Source: Salipiger marinus
GTDB lineage: Bacteria; Pseudomonadota; Alphaproteobacteria; Rhodobacterales; Rhodobacteraceae
DNA: 64,000 nt
Direction: 5' to 3'
NCBI RefSeq assembly: GCF_900100085.1
Contig: NZ_FNEJ01000002.1
Location: 248,001-312,000 of the forward strand
Shown here: positions 36,782 to 46,092 of the stretch, in pieces
Numbering within the stretch: the stretch's first letter is position 1
How the letters are laid out: each line of letters opens with the position of its first letter
Program-made: the position numbers and the translations under genes
Notes under the pieces: model-generated
Told to the model about the DNA's origin: nothing
Database searches by the model: none
Seen by the model: only the letters and a program-made list of their open reading frames with translations

Positions 36782-37957
36782 ATGACCAATGTGGTTATCG
36801 CATCCGCGGCACGTACAGCCGTGGGCAGTTTCAGCGGCGCCTTCGCCAACACTCCGGCCCATGATCTGGGTGCCGCGGTGCTGGAGGCGCTGGTGGCCCG
36901 CGCCGGAATCGAAAAGGGTGAAGTGTCCGAAACCATCCTCGGACAGGTGCTGACCGCGGCGCAGGGCCAGAACCCCGCCCGTCAGGCCCATATCAATGCC
37001 GGTCTGCCCAAGGAATCCGCCGCGTGGTCGATCAACCAGGTCTGCGGCTCCGGCCTGCGCACCGTGGCGCTTGGCGCGCAGCACATCCTGCTGGGTGATG
37101 CCGACATCATCTGCGCCGGTGGTCAGGAAAACATGACGCTCAGCCCCCATGCCGCCTATCTGCGCGCCGGGCACAAGATGGGCGACGTGACCTATGTGGA
37201 CACCATGATCCGCGACGGTCTGTGGGATGCCTTCAACGGCTATCACATGGGCCAGACCGCCGAAAACGTCGCGACCCAGTGGCAGATCAGCCGCGAGATG
37301 CAGGACGAATTCGCCCTCGCCTCGCAGAACAAGGCCGAAGCCGCGCAGAAGGCCGGGCGTTTCGACGACGAGGTGATCGCCTTCACCGTCAAGACCCGCA
37401 AGGGCGAGACCGTGGTCGACAAAGACGAATACATCCGTCACGGCGCCACCATCGAAGCGATGCAGAAACTGCGCCCCGCCTTCGCCAAGGATGGCAGCGT
37501 GACGGCGGCCAATGCCTCGGGCATCAATGACGGCGCCGCGGGCGTGCTGCTGATGACCGCCGAAAACGCCGAAAAGCGCGGGATCGAACCGCTGGCGCGC
37601 ATCGCGTCCTACGCCACCGCCGGGCTTGATCCGTCGATCATGGGCGTGGGCCCGATCCACGCCTCGCGCAAGGCGCTGGACAAGGCGGGCTGGCGTGTCG
37701 AGGATCTGGATCTGGTCGAGGCCAACGAGGCCTTTGCCGCGCAGGCCTGCGCCGTCAACAAGGACATGGGCTGGGATCCGGCCATCGTGAACGTCAACGG
37801 CGGCGCCATCGCCATCGGCCACCCCATCGGCGCCTCGGGCGCGCGGGTGCTGAACACGCTGCTGTTCGAGATGAAGCGCCGCAACGCCAAGAAAGGCCTC
37901 GCGACGCTCTGCATCGGCGGCGGCATGGGTGTCGCGCTCTGCGTGGAACGCCCCTGA
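36782..37957 (+). CDS. phaA: Acetyl-CoA acetyltransferase (beta-ketothiolase)
   Basis: 391 residues, PhaA length. Active-site Cys C88 in NQVCGSGLR, His in [12 protein letters not shown] and second Cys in LCIGGGMG. Condenses two acetyl-CoA to acetoacetyl-CoA for polyhydroxybutyrate synthesis; the reverse reaction serves catabolism. ATG 36782 follows GGAGGGAGAATTC. Upstream 36601-36781 is untranslated and probably holds the promoter. Followed by a strong terminator and then phaB. Confidence 0.95.
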   Translation: MTNVVIASAARTAVGSFSGAFANTPAHDLGAAVLEALVARAGIEKGEVSETILGQVLTAAQGQNPARQAHINAGLPKESAAWSINQVCGSGLRTVALGAQHILLGDADIICAGGQENMTLSPHAAYLRAGHKMGDVTYVDTMIRDGLWDAFNGYHMGQTAENVATQWQISREMQDEFALASQNKAEAAQKAGRFDDEVIAFTVKTRKGETVVDKDEYIRHGATIEAMQKLRPAFAKDGSVTAANASGINDGAAGVLLMTAENAEKRGIEPLARIASYATAGLDPSIMGVGPIHASRKALDKAGWRVEDLDLVEANEAFAAQACAVNKDMGWDPAIVNVNGGAIAIGHPIGASGARVLNTLLFEMKRRNAKKGLATLCIGGGMGVALCVERP

Positions 37958-37968
37958 CCCTTCGACGT

Positions 37969-38000
37969 AAAAAGGGGCGCCGCCGCGCCCCTTTTTCTTT
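37969..38000 (+). terminator. Rho-independent terminator after phaA
   Basis: AAAAAGGGGCGC / GCGCCCCTTTTT with loop CGCC, continuing CTTTTTG. Strong in both directions by sequence. Being between phaA and phaB, it implies partial read-through or a second promoter for phaB. Confidence 0.92.
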
Positions 38001-38103
38001 TTGCCCGCCTTGCTGCATCTGCGAAGAACTGCGCAATATTGTTGCGAATAAGGTATTCATTGGGTAACAACGTTACAAGACATCGGCCATATTGGAGGAT
38101 AGC

Positions 38104-38826
38104 ATGGCAAGAGTTGCATTGGTGACCGGGGGCAGCCGGGGCATTGGCGAGGCGATTTCCAAGGCGCTGAAGGCGGCCGGATATGAGGTGGCCGCGACCT
38201 ATGCCGGCAATGACGAGGCTGCGGCCAAGTTCACCGAAACCACCGGCATCAAGACCTACAAGTGGAACGTGGCCGATTACGACGAGTCCAAGGCCGGGAT
38301 CGCGCAGGTCGAAGCCGATCTGGGGCCCATCGACGTGGTGGTGGCCAATGCCGGGATCACCCGCGACGCGCCCTTCCACAAGATGACCCCGCAGCAGTGG
38401 AAAGAGGTGGTCGACACCAACCTGACCGGCGTGTTCAACACCGTGCACCCGGTCTGGCCCGGCATGCGCGAGCGCAAGTTCGGGCGGGTCATCGTGATTT
38501 CCTCGATCAACGGCCAGAAGGGACAGTTCGCGCAGGTGAACTATGCCGCGACCAAGGCGGGCGATCTGGGCATCGTGAAAAGCCTCGCACAGGAAGGCGC
38601 GCGCGCGGGCATCACCGCAAATGCCATCTGCCCGGGCTATATCGCCACGGAAATGGTGATGGCGGTGCCGGAAAAGGTGCGTGAATCAATCATCGGGCAG
38701 ATCCCCGCGGGCCGTCTGGGCGAACCTGAGGAGATCGCGCGCTGCGTGGTGTTCCTCGCCTCTGACGATGCGGGCTTCATCAACGGCTCGACCATTTCGG
38801 CCAATGGCGGGCAGTTTTTCGTCTGA
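38104..38826 (+). CDS. phaB: Acetoacetyl-CoA reductase
   Basis: 240 residues, the standard PhaB length. Short-chain dehydrogenase: NADPH loop TGGSRGIG, NAG motif (VANAGIT), catalytic Ser in ISSINGQ, Tyr and Lys in NYAATKAG. Makes (R)-3-hydroxybutyryl-CoA, the PHB monomer. ATG 38104 follows GGAGGATAGC. The 147-base gap from phaA holds a terminator and an AT-rich stretch (38035-38090) that could carry a separate promoter. No phaC nearby. Confidence 0.95.
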   Translation: MARVALVTGGSRGIGEAISKALKAAGYEVAATYAGNDEAAAKFTETTGIKTYKWNVADYDESKAGIAQVEADLGPIDVVVANAGITRDAPFHKMTPQQWKEVVDTNLTGVFNTVHPVWPGMRERKFGRVIVISSINGQKGQFAQVNYAATKAGDLGIVKSLAQEGARAGITANAICPGYIATEMVMAVPEKVRESIIGQIPAGRLGEPEEIARCVVFLASDDAGFINGSTISANGGQFFV

Positions 38827-38844
38827 TCCCGACGCTTGAACCAC

Positions 38845-38872
38845 GGCCCCGGCGTTCCGCGCCGGGGCCTTG
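38845..38872 (+). terminator. Hairpin terminator after phaB
   Basis: Perfect 10-bp stem GGCCCCGGCG / CGCCGGGGCC, loop TTCCG, 18 bases past the phaB stop, followed only by TTG. Confidence 0.65.
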
Positions 38873-38967
38873 ATGTGCGCAGACGCAGCCCTCCCCTGCG
38901 GAGCCTCCCGTTTCCGTCACGCCGGATCCGCCTATATTCGGGTCATATCCGCATCAGGAGAACCCCA

Positions 38968-39894
38968 ATGCCTGACACCATCAAGGGCCTGCACCACGTC
39001 ACCGCACTGGCCAGCAGCGCCGCTCGCAACAACGCCTTTTTCACCGGAACGCTGGGCCTGCGCCGGGTGAAGAAGACGGTGAATTTCGACGCGCCCGATG
39101 TCTATCACCTGTATTACGGCGACGAGGCTGGCACGCCCGGTTCGGTGATGACCTATTTCCCCTTCCCCCACGCCCGCCGGGGCCGTGCGGGCAGCGGCGA
39201 GGTGTCCACCACCGCCTTTGCCGTGCCCGAAGGCACGCTGGACGCGTGGGAGGCCCGGCTGGGCGAGGCGGGCGTTCCCGGGCTGGAGCGGGTGAACACC
39301 TTTGGCGAAAACCGCCTGCTGTTTCAGGGCCCGGATGGCGACGGACTGGCGCTGGTCGAGGCCGAAGATGACCGCACGCCATGGACCGGCAACGGCATCG
39401 GCGCCGATACCGCGCTTCGCGGCTTTCATTCGGTGGAACTGCGCCTGCGCGACACCGGCCCCACGGCGGATCTGCTGGGCCTGATGGGCTATCAGGAAGA
39501 ATGCCGTCAGGGCAACGTGACCCGCTTTGTCCTGCCCGCGCATAATGGCGCGGGCACTGTCGATCTGGCGCAGGTGGATGCGCCGCAGGCCGATCAGGGC
39601 GCGGGCAGCGTGCATCACATCGCCTTCGCGGTCGATGATCGCGCCGCACAGCTGCAGATCCGGCAGGCCCTGACCGAGGCGGGGGCGCAGATCACCCCGG
39701 TGATCGACCGAGACTATTTCTGGGCGATCTATTTCCGCAGCCCCGGCGGCGTGCTGTTCGAAATCGCCACCAACGAGCCCGGCTTCGACCGCGACGAGGA
39801 TCTTGCCCATCTGGGCGAGGCTCTGAAACTGCCGCAGCAGCATGCCCATCTGCGCGCCGATCTGGAACGCCGCCTCGAACCGCTGGGCGACTGA
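38968..39894 (+). CDS. VOC-family ring-cleaving dioxygenase (MhqO-like)
   Basis: 308 residues made of two vicinal-oxygen-chelate modules. Likely metal ligands: His in GLHHVTA (residues 8-9), His in VHHIAFA and Glu in LFEIATNEPG. These proteins are linked to hydroquinone/quinone detoxification in Bacillus (MhqO). ATG 38968 follows CAGGAGAACCCC. TATATT at 38933-38938 may be the -10 of its own promoter. Substrate not predictable. Confidence 0.85.
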   Translation: MPDTIKGLHHVTALASSAARNNAFFTGTLGLRRVKKTVNFDAPDVYHLYYGDEAGTPGSVMTYFPFPHARRGRAGSGEVSTTAFAVPEGTLDAWEARLGEAGVPGLERVNTFGENRLLFQGPDGDGLALVEAEDDRTPWTGNGIGADTALRGFHSVELRLRDTGPTADLLGLMGYQEECRQGNVTRFVLPAHNGAGTVDLAQVDAPQADQGAGSVHHIAFAVDDRAAQLQIRQALTEAGAQITPVIDRDYFWAIYFRSPGGVLFEIATNEPGFDRDEDLAHLGEALKLPQQHAHLRADLERRLEPLGD

Positions 39895-39929
39895 CCCGTT
39901 AAGATAGAATCGTCAGGCCAGAACAGAAG

Positions 39930-39961
39930 AACGCCCCGGGCTCCTCCCCCGGGGCGTTTCC
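39930..39961 (+). terminator. Rho-independent terminator after the dioxygenase gene
   Basis: AACGCCCCGGG (39930-39940) pairs with CCCGGGGCGTT (39948-39958), exit TTTCCTGTTTC. Confidence 0.85.
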
Positions 39962-40045
39962 TGTTTCTGCACTGCTTCAGACAGGCGCACACATGGCAGG
40001 GCGGAAACTGGCCGGGACCGCAGACCCGAGCCTGTCCGCCTCCGC

Positions 40046-40219
40046 CTAGTGCGGCTGAGACGACAGACGGGTGATCTGTTCCTTGATGCGGAGCTTCTGC
40101 TTCTTGAGGTTGGCGACATGCAGATCGTCCACGCCCGGACTGCGCTGCATCTGTTCAACCGTCGTGGAGAGGTGTTGGTGCTTCTTCTTCAGTTCCTGCA
40201 AGTGCGAAGTCACGCTCAT
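40046..40219 (-). CDS. DUF465 (YdcH-like) small coiled-coil protein
   Basis: 57 residues from ATG 40219 (GAGGACGATATG gives the RBS). Sequence begins MSVTSHLQELKKKHQHLSTT (20 residues) and continues as a charged helix with LHVANLKKQKLRIKEQI, the DUF465 signature. Predicted antiparallel helical hairpin, cytoplasmic. Function unknown. Too small to be confident of anything more. Confidence 0.85.
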   Translation of the reverse strand: MSVTSHLQELKKKHQHLSTTVEQMQRSPGVDDLHVANLKKQKLRIKEQITRLSSQPH

Positions 40220-40310
40220 ATCGTCCTCCTTGTGCTGAATAAGCAAAAACCAGTGCAACATAACTTTTACATTCTGTCACGCCGCACCCGCAGCATTGCT
40301 TGACGAAACG

Positions 40311-41108
40311 TTACACTCTGCCCTTTCCGCGGTCGTCAGCGGCAAAAGCCAGCGGCGCGCCGTCCCGCAACGCTGCCTGTATGACATTTGTGTAACTCTC
40401 GCCGTCTTCAAGGTGAGTCGCGCCCTCGTGCAGGACCAGCGGCGGCTGCAGGCGGAAAGCCGCACGCCCGCCCTTGCGGCCACGGGCAAGAACCAGCCGG
40501 GGCGCGCGGCCCGCGCGCGGCGCCAGCGGCAGCACCTCCAGCGATCCCAGATGTGCGCCCAATGCGGCCAGAAGCTCGGGCAGCCGTTCCACCCGCTGCA
40601 CGAAGGTCGCAGTGCCGCGCGGCGCCAGCCTGCGCGCGGCCAGTGCCACCCAGCCTGCCAGCGGCAGCGGCCCCGCCAGCGCCAGTTCGCGCCCGGCATC
40701 GGGGGCGGCGCTGCGCTGGCCCTCCTCGAAATAGGGGGGATTGGCCAGAACATGGTCAAAGCTCTGCGCCTTCAGCGCGGCGGGGGGCGCGGCCAGATCA
40801 GCCTCCAGCACCTCGCCGGTCAGGCCGTTCTGGGCAAGGTTGCGGCGGGCAAGCGCGGCATAGGCGGGCTGAATCTCCACCCCGGTCAGCGCCAGCCCCG
40901 GCACCCGCACCCCAAGACAGCAGAGCGCGGGCGCGGCGCCGCAGCCCAGTTCCAGCACGCGCTGCCCCGCCCGCGCCGGGATCGAGGCTGCCAGCAGCAC
41001 CGGATCGATGCCCGCACGATAGCCGTGACGCGGCTGCCACAGCCGCAGCCGCCCGCCCAGAAAGGCGCAGCAGTCCAGATCCGCCTCGGCAAAGGGCTCA
41101 GCCCTCAA
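40311..41108 (-). CDS. tRNA1(Val) A37 N6-methyltransferase-like (TrmN6/YfiC family)
   Basis: 265 residues. SAM-binding motif I LELGCGAAPALCCLG, acidic VEIQ after strand 2, and the amino-methylase motif IV NPPY, which indicates methylation of an adenine amino group. FLGGRLRLWQPRHGYRAGID near the N-terminus is the family marker. It starts at a TTG (41108) lying inside the end of the upstream DUF2007 gene (11-base overlap), so it is probably translated by coupling. Confidence 0.85.
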   Translation of the reverse strand: MRAEPFAEADLDCCAFLGGRLRLWQPRHGYRAGIDPVLLAASIPARAGQRVLELGCGAAPALCCLGVRVPGLALTGVEIQPAYAALARRNLAQNGLTGEVLEADLAAPPAALKAQSFDHVLANPPYFEEGQRSAAPDAGRELALAGPLPLAGWVALAARRLAPRGTATFVQRVERLPELLAALGAHLGSLEVLPLAPRAGRAPRLVLARGRKGGRAAFRLQPPLVLHEGATHLEDGESYTNVIQAALRDGAPLAFAADDRGKGRV

Positions 41109-41313
41109 AGACGACCCCGTTCTCGCGCAGCACCCGCCGCGCCGCTTCGAGTTCGGAGCCGCGGACCATCAGGCGGCGCGGCAGAATGCCCAAGCTTCCC
41201 TCGAGGATGCTCATGTTTACGTCCAACTCAAAGCTGGCTATACCCTGCGCATCGAGGAGGGTCTTCGCCAGCGGGATCAAGGTTATGTCGTTGGTTCTGA
41301 GAAGCTCTTCCAT
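41098..41313 (-). CDS. DUF2007 domain protein
   Basis: 71 residues, MEELLRTNDITLIPLAKTLL then DAQGIASFELDVNMSILEGS and RRLMVRGSELEAARRVL. Small ferredoxin-fold-like signal-transducing domain of unknown role. ATG 41313 is 54 bases from the divergent polyprenyl synthase start. Overlaps the methylase gene, indicating a two-gene operon. Confidence 0.85.
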   Translation of the reverse strand: MEELLRTNDITLIPLAKTLLDAQGIASFELDVNMSILEGSLGILPRRLMVRGSELEAARRVLRENGVVFEG

Positions 41314-41367
41314 AATGGGGATGTAATGGCAGGGCTGCGGCCTTGTCGAGCCTTGGGCGAGGGTCTT

Positions 41368-42369
41368 ATGGGCTTGGACACACCGGATGCAAAGCCGCAC
41401 GACCGCCTTGCGGCGATGCTGGCAGACGACATGGGGCAGGTCAACACGCTGATCCGGGCGCGGATGGCGTCGAAACACGCGCCCCGCATCCCCGAGGTGA
41501 CGGCGCATCTGGTGGAGGCGGGCGGCAAGCGCCTGCGCCCCATGCTGACGCTCGCCGCCGCGCGGATCTGCGGCTATGACGGGCCGTTCCACATCCATCT
41601 GGCCGCCACGGTGGAATTCATCCACACCGCGACGCTGCTGCATGACGATGTGGTGGACGAAAGCCGCCAGCGGCGCGGTCGCCCCACCGCCAACCTGCTG
41701 TGGGACAACAAATCCTCGGTTCTGGTGGGGGATTACCTGTTCGCCCGCAGCTTCCAGCTGATGACCGAACCCGGCGATCTGCGCGTGCTGGAGATCCTCT
41801 CCAACGCCGCCGCCACCATCGCCGAAGGCGAGGTGCTGCAGCTGACCGCCGCGCAGGATCTGCGCACCGACGACTCCATCTATCTGCAGGTGGTGCGGGG
41901 CAAGACTGCCGCGCTGTTTTCCGCCGCAACCGAGGTGGGCGGGGTCATCGCCCGCGCCGAGGAATCGCAGGTGCAGGCGCTTTACGCCTATGGCGACGCG
42001 CTGGGGATCGCCTTTCAGATCGCCGATGACCTGCTGGACTATCAGGGCGTCAGCAGCGCCACCGGCAAGAATGTCGGCGACGATTTCCGCGAACGCAAGC
42101 TGACCCTGCCGGTCATCAAGGCCGTGGCCGCCGCCGATGCGACCGAACGCGCCTTCTGGCAGCGCACCATCGAAAAGGGCCGTCAGGAAGACGGCGATCT
42201 GGACCATGCGCTGGCCCTGCTGAAAAAGCACGGCGCGCTGGAGGCGACGCGGGACGAGGCGCTGCTTTGGGCCGGGCGCGCCAAGGAGTCGATGGCGACG
42301 CTGCCGCCGTCAGACATGCGCGACGTGCTGATCGATCTGGCGGATTTTGTGGTGTCGCGGCTTTACTGA
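41368..42369 (+). CDS. ispB: Long-chain trans-polyprenyl diphosphate synthase (ubiquinone side chain)
   Basis: 333 residues from ATG 41368 (GGCGAGGG upstream), matching decaprenyl/solanesyl synthase length in relatives. Both Asp-rich motifs are present: DDVVD (93-97) and DDLLD (220-224). Small residues precede the first motif (Ala at 88), consistent with a long product. Adds isopentenyl units to make the octa- to decaprenyl tail of ubiquinone; Q10 would be usual for this group. Its 3' end overlaps the convergent ispE by 7 bases. Confidence 0.92.
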   Translation: MGLDTPDAKPHDRLAAMLADDMGQVNTLIRARMASKHAPRIPEVTAHLVEAGGKRLRPMLTLAAARICGYDGPFHIHLAATVEFIHTATLLHDDVVDESRQRRGRPTANLLWDNKSSVLVGDYLFARSFQLMTEPGDLRVLEILSNAAATIAEGEVLQLTAAQDLRTDDSIYLQVVRGKTAALFSAATEVGGVIARAEESQVQALYAYGDALGIAFQIADDLLDYQGVSSATGKNVGDDFRERKLTLPVIKAVAAADATERAFWQRTIEKGRQEDGDLDHALALLKKHGALEATRDEALLWAGRAKESMATLPPSDMRDVLIDLADFVVSRLY

Positions 42370-43238
42370 CGGCGCGGCGTCGCGCGCTGCGTCTGGTCCC
42401 CCAGCACGGCAGGCGCGATCCACCAGCCCGACCGGGCGGCGCGCAGCAGCTGCGCCGCCTGAAGGGCCTCGGCTTCGGTGTCGAAAAGCCCGAAACAGGT
42501 GGCCCCTGATCCCGACATGCGCGCCAGACGGCAGCCGGGCAGCTGACGCAGCGCGTCAAGCACGGCGCCAATGGCAGGCTCCACCGCGCAGGCGGCGGGC
42601 TGCAGGTCGTTGCGCTGCCACGCCAGCCAGTCGATCAGCGGCTCGGGCCCCGCAAAGACCGGCAGCGCCTCGGGCAGCGGCGGATTGCTGCGGCAGGCCA
42701 GCGCGCGAAAGATCGCGGGCGTGGCGACGGGCAGGCGCGGATTGACCAGCAGCGCGGGCAGCGGCGGCAGCGACAGCGGCTCCAGCACCTCGCCGATGCC
42801 GCGCGCGCGCAGCGGCGCGTTCATCCGGCACATGGGCAGATCGGCCCCCAGCGCCAGCAGATCCTGCCCCAGCCCGGCGGGCGCCTCGGTTCCGCGCAGC
42901 GCCAGCATGCCGCGCACCGCCGCCGCCGCATCGGCAGAGCCGCCGCCAATGCCGGAGGCCACCGGCAGATGTTTGGCAAGATGGATCGCCGCCCCCTGCC
43001 CCGCCGCCACCAGCGCTGCGCCGCGCAGCGCAAGGTTGTCCGGCCCCGGGCTCAGCCCTGCGGATTCCGGCCCGGCCAGCGTCAGGCTCAGCGCTTCGGC
43101 AGGGCGAAGCTGCAGCACGTCGCCGACCGGGGCGAAGGCCACGAGGGAATCGAGCAGATGGTAACCGTCGGCGCGCTGGCCGGTGACATGCAGGGCGAGG
43201 TTGATCTTTGCCGGGGCAAAGACCTCAATGCACGTCAT
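42363..43238 (-). CDS. ispE: 4-diphosphocytidyl-2-C-methyl-D-erythritol kinase
   Basis: 291 residues, GHMP kinase. N-terminal APAKINLALHVTGQRADGYH, ATP loop PVASGIGGGSADAAAA, C-terminal ARMSGSGATCFGLF. Fourth step of the MEP isoprenoid pathway, supplying the precursors used by the convergent prenyl synthase. ATG 43238 lies 14 bases inside the upstream TPR gene, so the two are coupled. Confidence 0.95.
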   Translation of the reverse strand: MTCIEVFAPAKINLALHVTGQRADGYHLLDSLVAFAPVGDVLQLRPAEALSLTLAGPESAGLSPGPDNLALRGAALVAAGQGAAIHLAKHLPVASGIGGGSADAAAAVRGMLALRGTEAPAGLGQDLLALGADLPMCRMNAPLRARGIGEVLEPLSLPPLPALLVNPRLPVATPAIFRALACRSNPPLPEALPVFAGPEPLIDWLAWQRNDLQPAACAVEPAIGAVLDALRQLPGCRLARMSGSGATCFGLFDTEAEALQAAQLLRAARSGWWIAPAVLGDQTQRATPRRQ

Positions 43239-44946
43239 TCGCCACCTTCAGGGGCGGTGCGCCTTCTTCGGACAGCACCTGATCCAATCCCACCTCCAGC
43301 TTGCGGCGGATGCGGTCGGGATCCAGTTCCTCGGATGCCTCTTCCCAGTCGACGAAGGACAGCGCCCGCTGCCACTGGAACCGCGCCTCGGTATGGCGGC
43401 CCACAGCCCAGTAGACATCGCCCAGATGGTCGTTGACCACAGGATCCACCGCCATCAGTTCGGCGGCGCGTTCCATATGGCCCACCGCTTCGTCATAGCG
43501 GCCAAGGCGATAGAGCGCCCAGCCCAGACTGTCGACGATATAGCCCGCCTGCGGCTGCGCCGCGACGGCGCGTTCGATCATCGCCAGCGCCTCGTCCAGA
43601 TTCTGCTGATGCTCCACCAGCGAATAGCCCAGATAGTTCAGCACCTGCGGCTGGTCGGGGTTCAGCTCCAGCGCCTCGCGGAAATCGGCCTCGGCGGCGG
43701 GCCAGTCATCCAGCCGCTCCTTGCTGATGCCGCGCGCGTAATACAGGAACCACTGCGCCGGATCGGGCCGTTCAAAAGCGCCCAGCGCGCGGTCATAGGC
43801 GGCCACGGCAGCGTCATAGCGTTCCAGCTGGCGCAGCAGATCGCCCAGCGCGGAATGCACCGCAGGCTGGTTGCCATGGGTTTCGGCCAGCTGTTCCAGC
43901 ACCTCGACCGCCGCATCCATCTTGTCCTCGGCGCGCAGCGCATCGGCGCGGCCCATCTCGGCGATGTGGTAATTCGGATCCTCGCGCGGCACGCGCCGAT
44001 AGGTGGTCGCGGCCAGATCATACTGGCCCAGCTGGTCCAGCAGATCGGCGGTCATCAGGATGGCCCCCGCATTGTCGGGGCGCAGGAAATCCGCGATGCG
44101 GGCGTAAAGCAGGGTGAAATCCTCGTCGGCCTCATCGGCCAGCGCGCCCGCGAGCGTATAGAACACCTCGGCGATGCCGTCGCGCGGGCTGCGCACGCCG
44201 CTGAAGGGCAGCGCCTCGCCCGACGCCAGCCGATCATGCAGCGCGCGCAGTTCCGGATCCAGCACCTGCCCGAAGGCCTCCTCGATCAGATCCGCCGCCT
44301 GTTCGGGCTGGCCCAGCTGCGACAGGATTTCGGCGCGCGCCATGATGCCGCGACGGGTCAGCTGCATGCCCCCCGTCTGGCTGGAGGCAAAGATCGCCTC
44401 CGCGCCGCCAAAATCCCCGACCGAGGCCAGAGCCATCGCCTTGTGATAGGCGGCAAATCCCGCCAGCCCGCGATCCTGCGCCACCGCGTCGAAGGCCGCG
44501 CGCGCGGCATCCATATTGCCGCCGCCCAGTTCGGCCCATGCGATCACCAGCCCGTCGACCAGCGGCCCGATGCTGTTTTCGCCCTTCAGGCTGGCAAGGA
44601 TGGCCGCGTAATCTTCGTCCCGCGCCATCGTGGCGACCTGCGCCATGGTGCCGATCTGGCTGCGCACGCCGCGTTCGGTCAGCCGGTCCGCCAGTGCCGT
44701 GGCCGCGTCGATCTCGCCCAGACCGATATGGGCATAGGTCGCGCGTTCGATGATTTCGGTATTGGTGGGGTCATGGGTCGCGGCTTGGGCGTAATACTGT
44801 GCCGCCGCCTTGAAATCGCCGGTAAAGCTGGCCTGACGCGCCGCCAGATAGGCCCCCGCCAGACCATCCGCCGCCACCGGCACCGGAGCCAGCAGCGCCA
44901 GCGCCGCCACCATGCCGCGCAGAGTTCCCCGAGCCTTGCCTGCCAT
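43225..44946 (-). CDS. TPR-repeat protein, exported
   Basis: 573 residues from ATG 44946 (CAGGAGACGGC upstream). Signal peptide (MAGKARGTLRGMVAALALLA, cut near VAADG). The rest is tetratricopeptide repeats, e.g. GDFKAAAQYYAQAATHDPTN, WPAAEADFREALELNPDQPQ and GRYDEAVGHMERAAELMAVD. Such proteins next to ispE are common in this family; role probably envelope complex assembly, not shown. No lipobox Cys is seen at the cleavage site. Confidence 0.87.
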   Translation of the reverse strand: MAGKARGTLRGMVAALALLAPVPVAADGLAGAYLAARQASFTGDFKAAAQYYAQAATHDPTNTEIIERATYAHIGLGEIDAATALADRLTERGVRSQIGTMAQVATMARDEDYAAILASLKGENSIGPLVDGLVIAWAELGGGNMDAARAAFDAVAQDRGLAGFAAYHKAMALASVGDFGGAEAIFASSQTGGMQLTRRGIMARAEILSQLGQPEQAADLIEEAFGQVLDPELRALHDRLASGEALPFSGVRSPRDGIAEVFYTLAGALADEADEDFTLLYARIADFLRPDNAGAILMTADLLDQLGQYDLAATTYRRVPREDPNYHIAEMGRADALRAEDKMDAAVEVLEQLAETHGNQPAVHSALGDLLRQLERYDAAVAAYDRALGAFERPDPAQWFLYYARGISKERLDDWPAAEADFREALELNPDQPQVLNYLGYSLVEHQQNLDEALAMIERAVAAQPQAGYIVDSLGWALYRLGRYDEAVGHMERAAELMAVDPVVNDHLGDVYWAVGRHTEARFQWQRALSFVDWEEASEELDPDRIRRKLEVGLDQVLSEEGAPPLKVANDVH

Positions 44947-45045
44947 GCCGTCTCCTGCATTCTGAGTTGGGCCAAGCCTAGCCTGCCGCGCCTCACGGCG
45001 CAATGCAGGCGGCTTCACGGCCTTGTCACAGCAGCGGGCGGACGC

Positions 45046-46092
45046 TCAGGCGCCGATCACCAGCGCATCCGCCGGATCCAGCGCCAGCGTCACGCTGTCG
45101 CCGACGCGCGGCGGTGTGGCGCGGGTGGTGTTGAACAGATCCACCGCCAGCCGCTGGTCGCCCAGATCCAGCCGCAGCCGGATCACCGAGCCCAGAAAAT
45201 CAAGCTCGGTGATGGTGCCGGTCAGGCTGGCCATGCCCGGCTCTGCCCCCAGCCGCAGCATTTCCGGACGCAGGCCCAGCACCACCTCGCCGCCGGGCAG
45301 CGCACGGCCCAGCACCAGATCCGATCCCCCCACCCGCACATGCCCAGAGGCGGGGTCGATCACCTGCGCGGTGAGCGTGTTCAGCGTGCCGACAAAGCCC
45401 GCGACAAAGCGCGTGGCGGGGCGGTTGTAGATGTCGAAGGGCGTGCCCACCTGATCCGCGACGCCCTGATGCATGACCACGATGCGGTCCGACATCGACA
45501 GCGCCTCTTCCTGATCGTGGGTCACGAAGATGGTGGTGATGCCCAGTTCACGCTGGATGGCGCGGATTTCGTTGCGCAGGCTGACGCGCACCTTGGCATC
45601 CAGCGCCGACAGCGGCTCGTCCAGCAGCAGCACCTGCGGTTTTGGGGCCAACGCCCGGGCCAGCGCCACGCGCTGCTGCTGCCCGCCCGACAGCTGATAG
45701 GGGTAGCGTTCGCCCATCTCGGGCAGGCCGATCAGCGCCAGCATCTCGGCCACACGCGCCGCGATCTCGCGCGCGGGCGCGCCTTTGACCTTCAGCCCGA
45801 AGCCGACATTCTGCGCGACGGTCAGGTTGGGAAACAGCGCATAGGCCTGAAACACCATGCCGATGTTGCGGTGGTTGGGCCGCAGCCGCGACACGTCCTT
45901 GCCCGCGATGGTGATGCGCCCGGCGCTGGGAAGTTCGAACCCCGCCACCATGCGCAGCACCGTGGTCTTGCCGCAGCCCGAGGGCCCCAGCAGCGAGATG
46001 AACTCGCCCTTCTCGACCTCGAGGTTGAAATCCTTGACGACGCGGTTCGCGCCAAAGCTCTTCTCCAGACGGGAGATGGTGAGAAAGGTCAT
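45046..46092 (-). CDS. ABC transporter ATP-binding protein, PotA/FbpC-like
   Basis: 348 residues. Walker A GPSGCGKTT, Q-loop FQAYALFPNLTV, signature LSGGQQQR, Walker B LLLDEPLSALD, switch His THDQEEA; C-terminal TOBE domain (LGLRPEML). Drives the importer encoded by 46089-48945, last gene of that operon. ATG overlaps the permease stop (ATGA). Substrate class (polyamine, iron, phosphonate or other small organic) cannot be chosen from this subunit. Confidence 0.92.
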   Translation of the reverse strand: MTFLTISRLEKSFGANRVVKDFNLEVEKGEFISLLGPSGCGKTTVLRMVAGFELPSAGRITIAGKDVSRLRPNHRNIGMVFQAYALFPNLTVAQNVGFGLKVKGAPAREIAARVAEMLALIGLPEMGERYPYQLSGGQQQRVALARALAPKPQVLLLDEPLSALDAKVRVSLRNEIRAIQRELGITTIFVTHDQEEALSMSDRIVVMHQGVADQVGTPFDIYNRPATRFVAGFVGTLNTLTAQVIDPASGHVRVGGSDLVLGRALPGGEVVLGLRPEMLRLGAEPGMASLTGTITELDFLGSVIRLRLDLGDQRLAVDLFNTTRATPPRVGDSVTLALDPADALVIGA

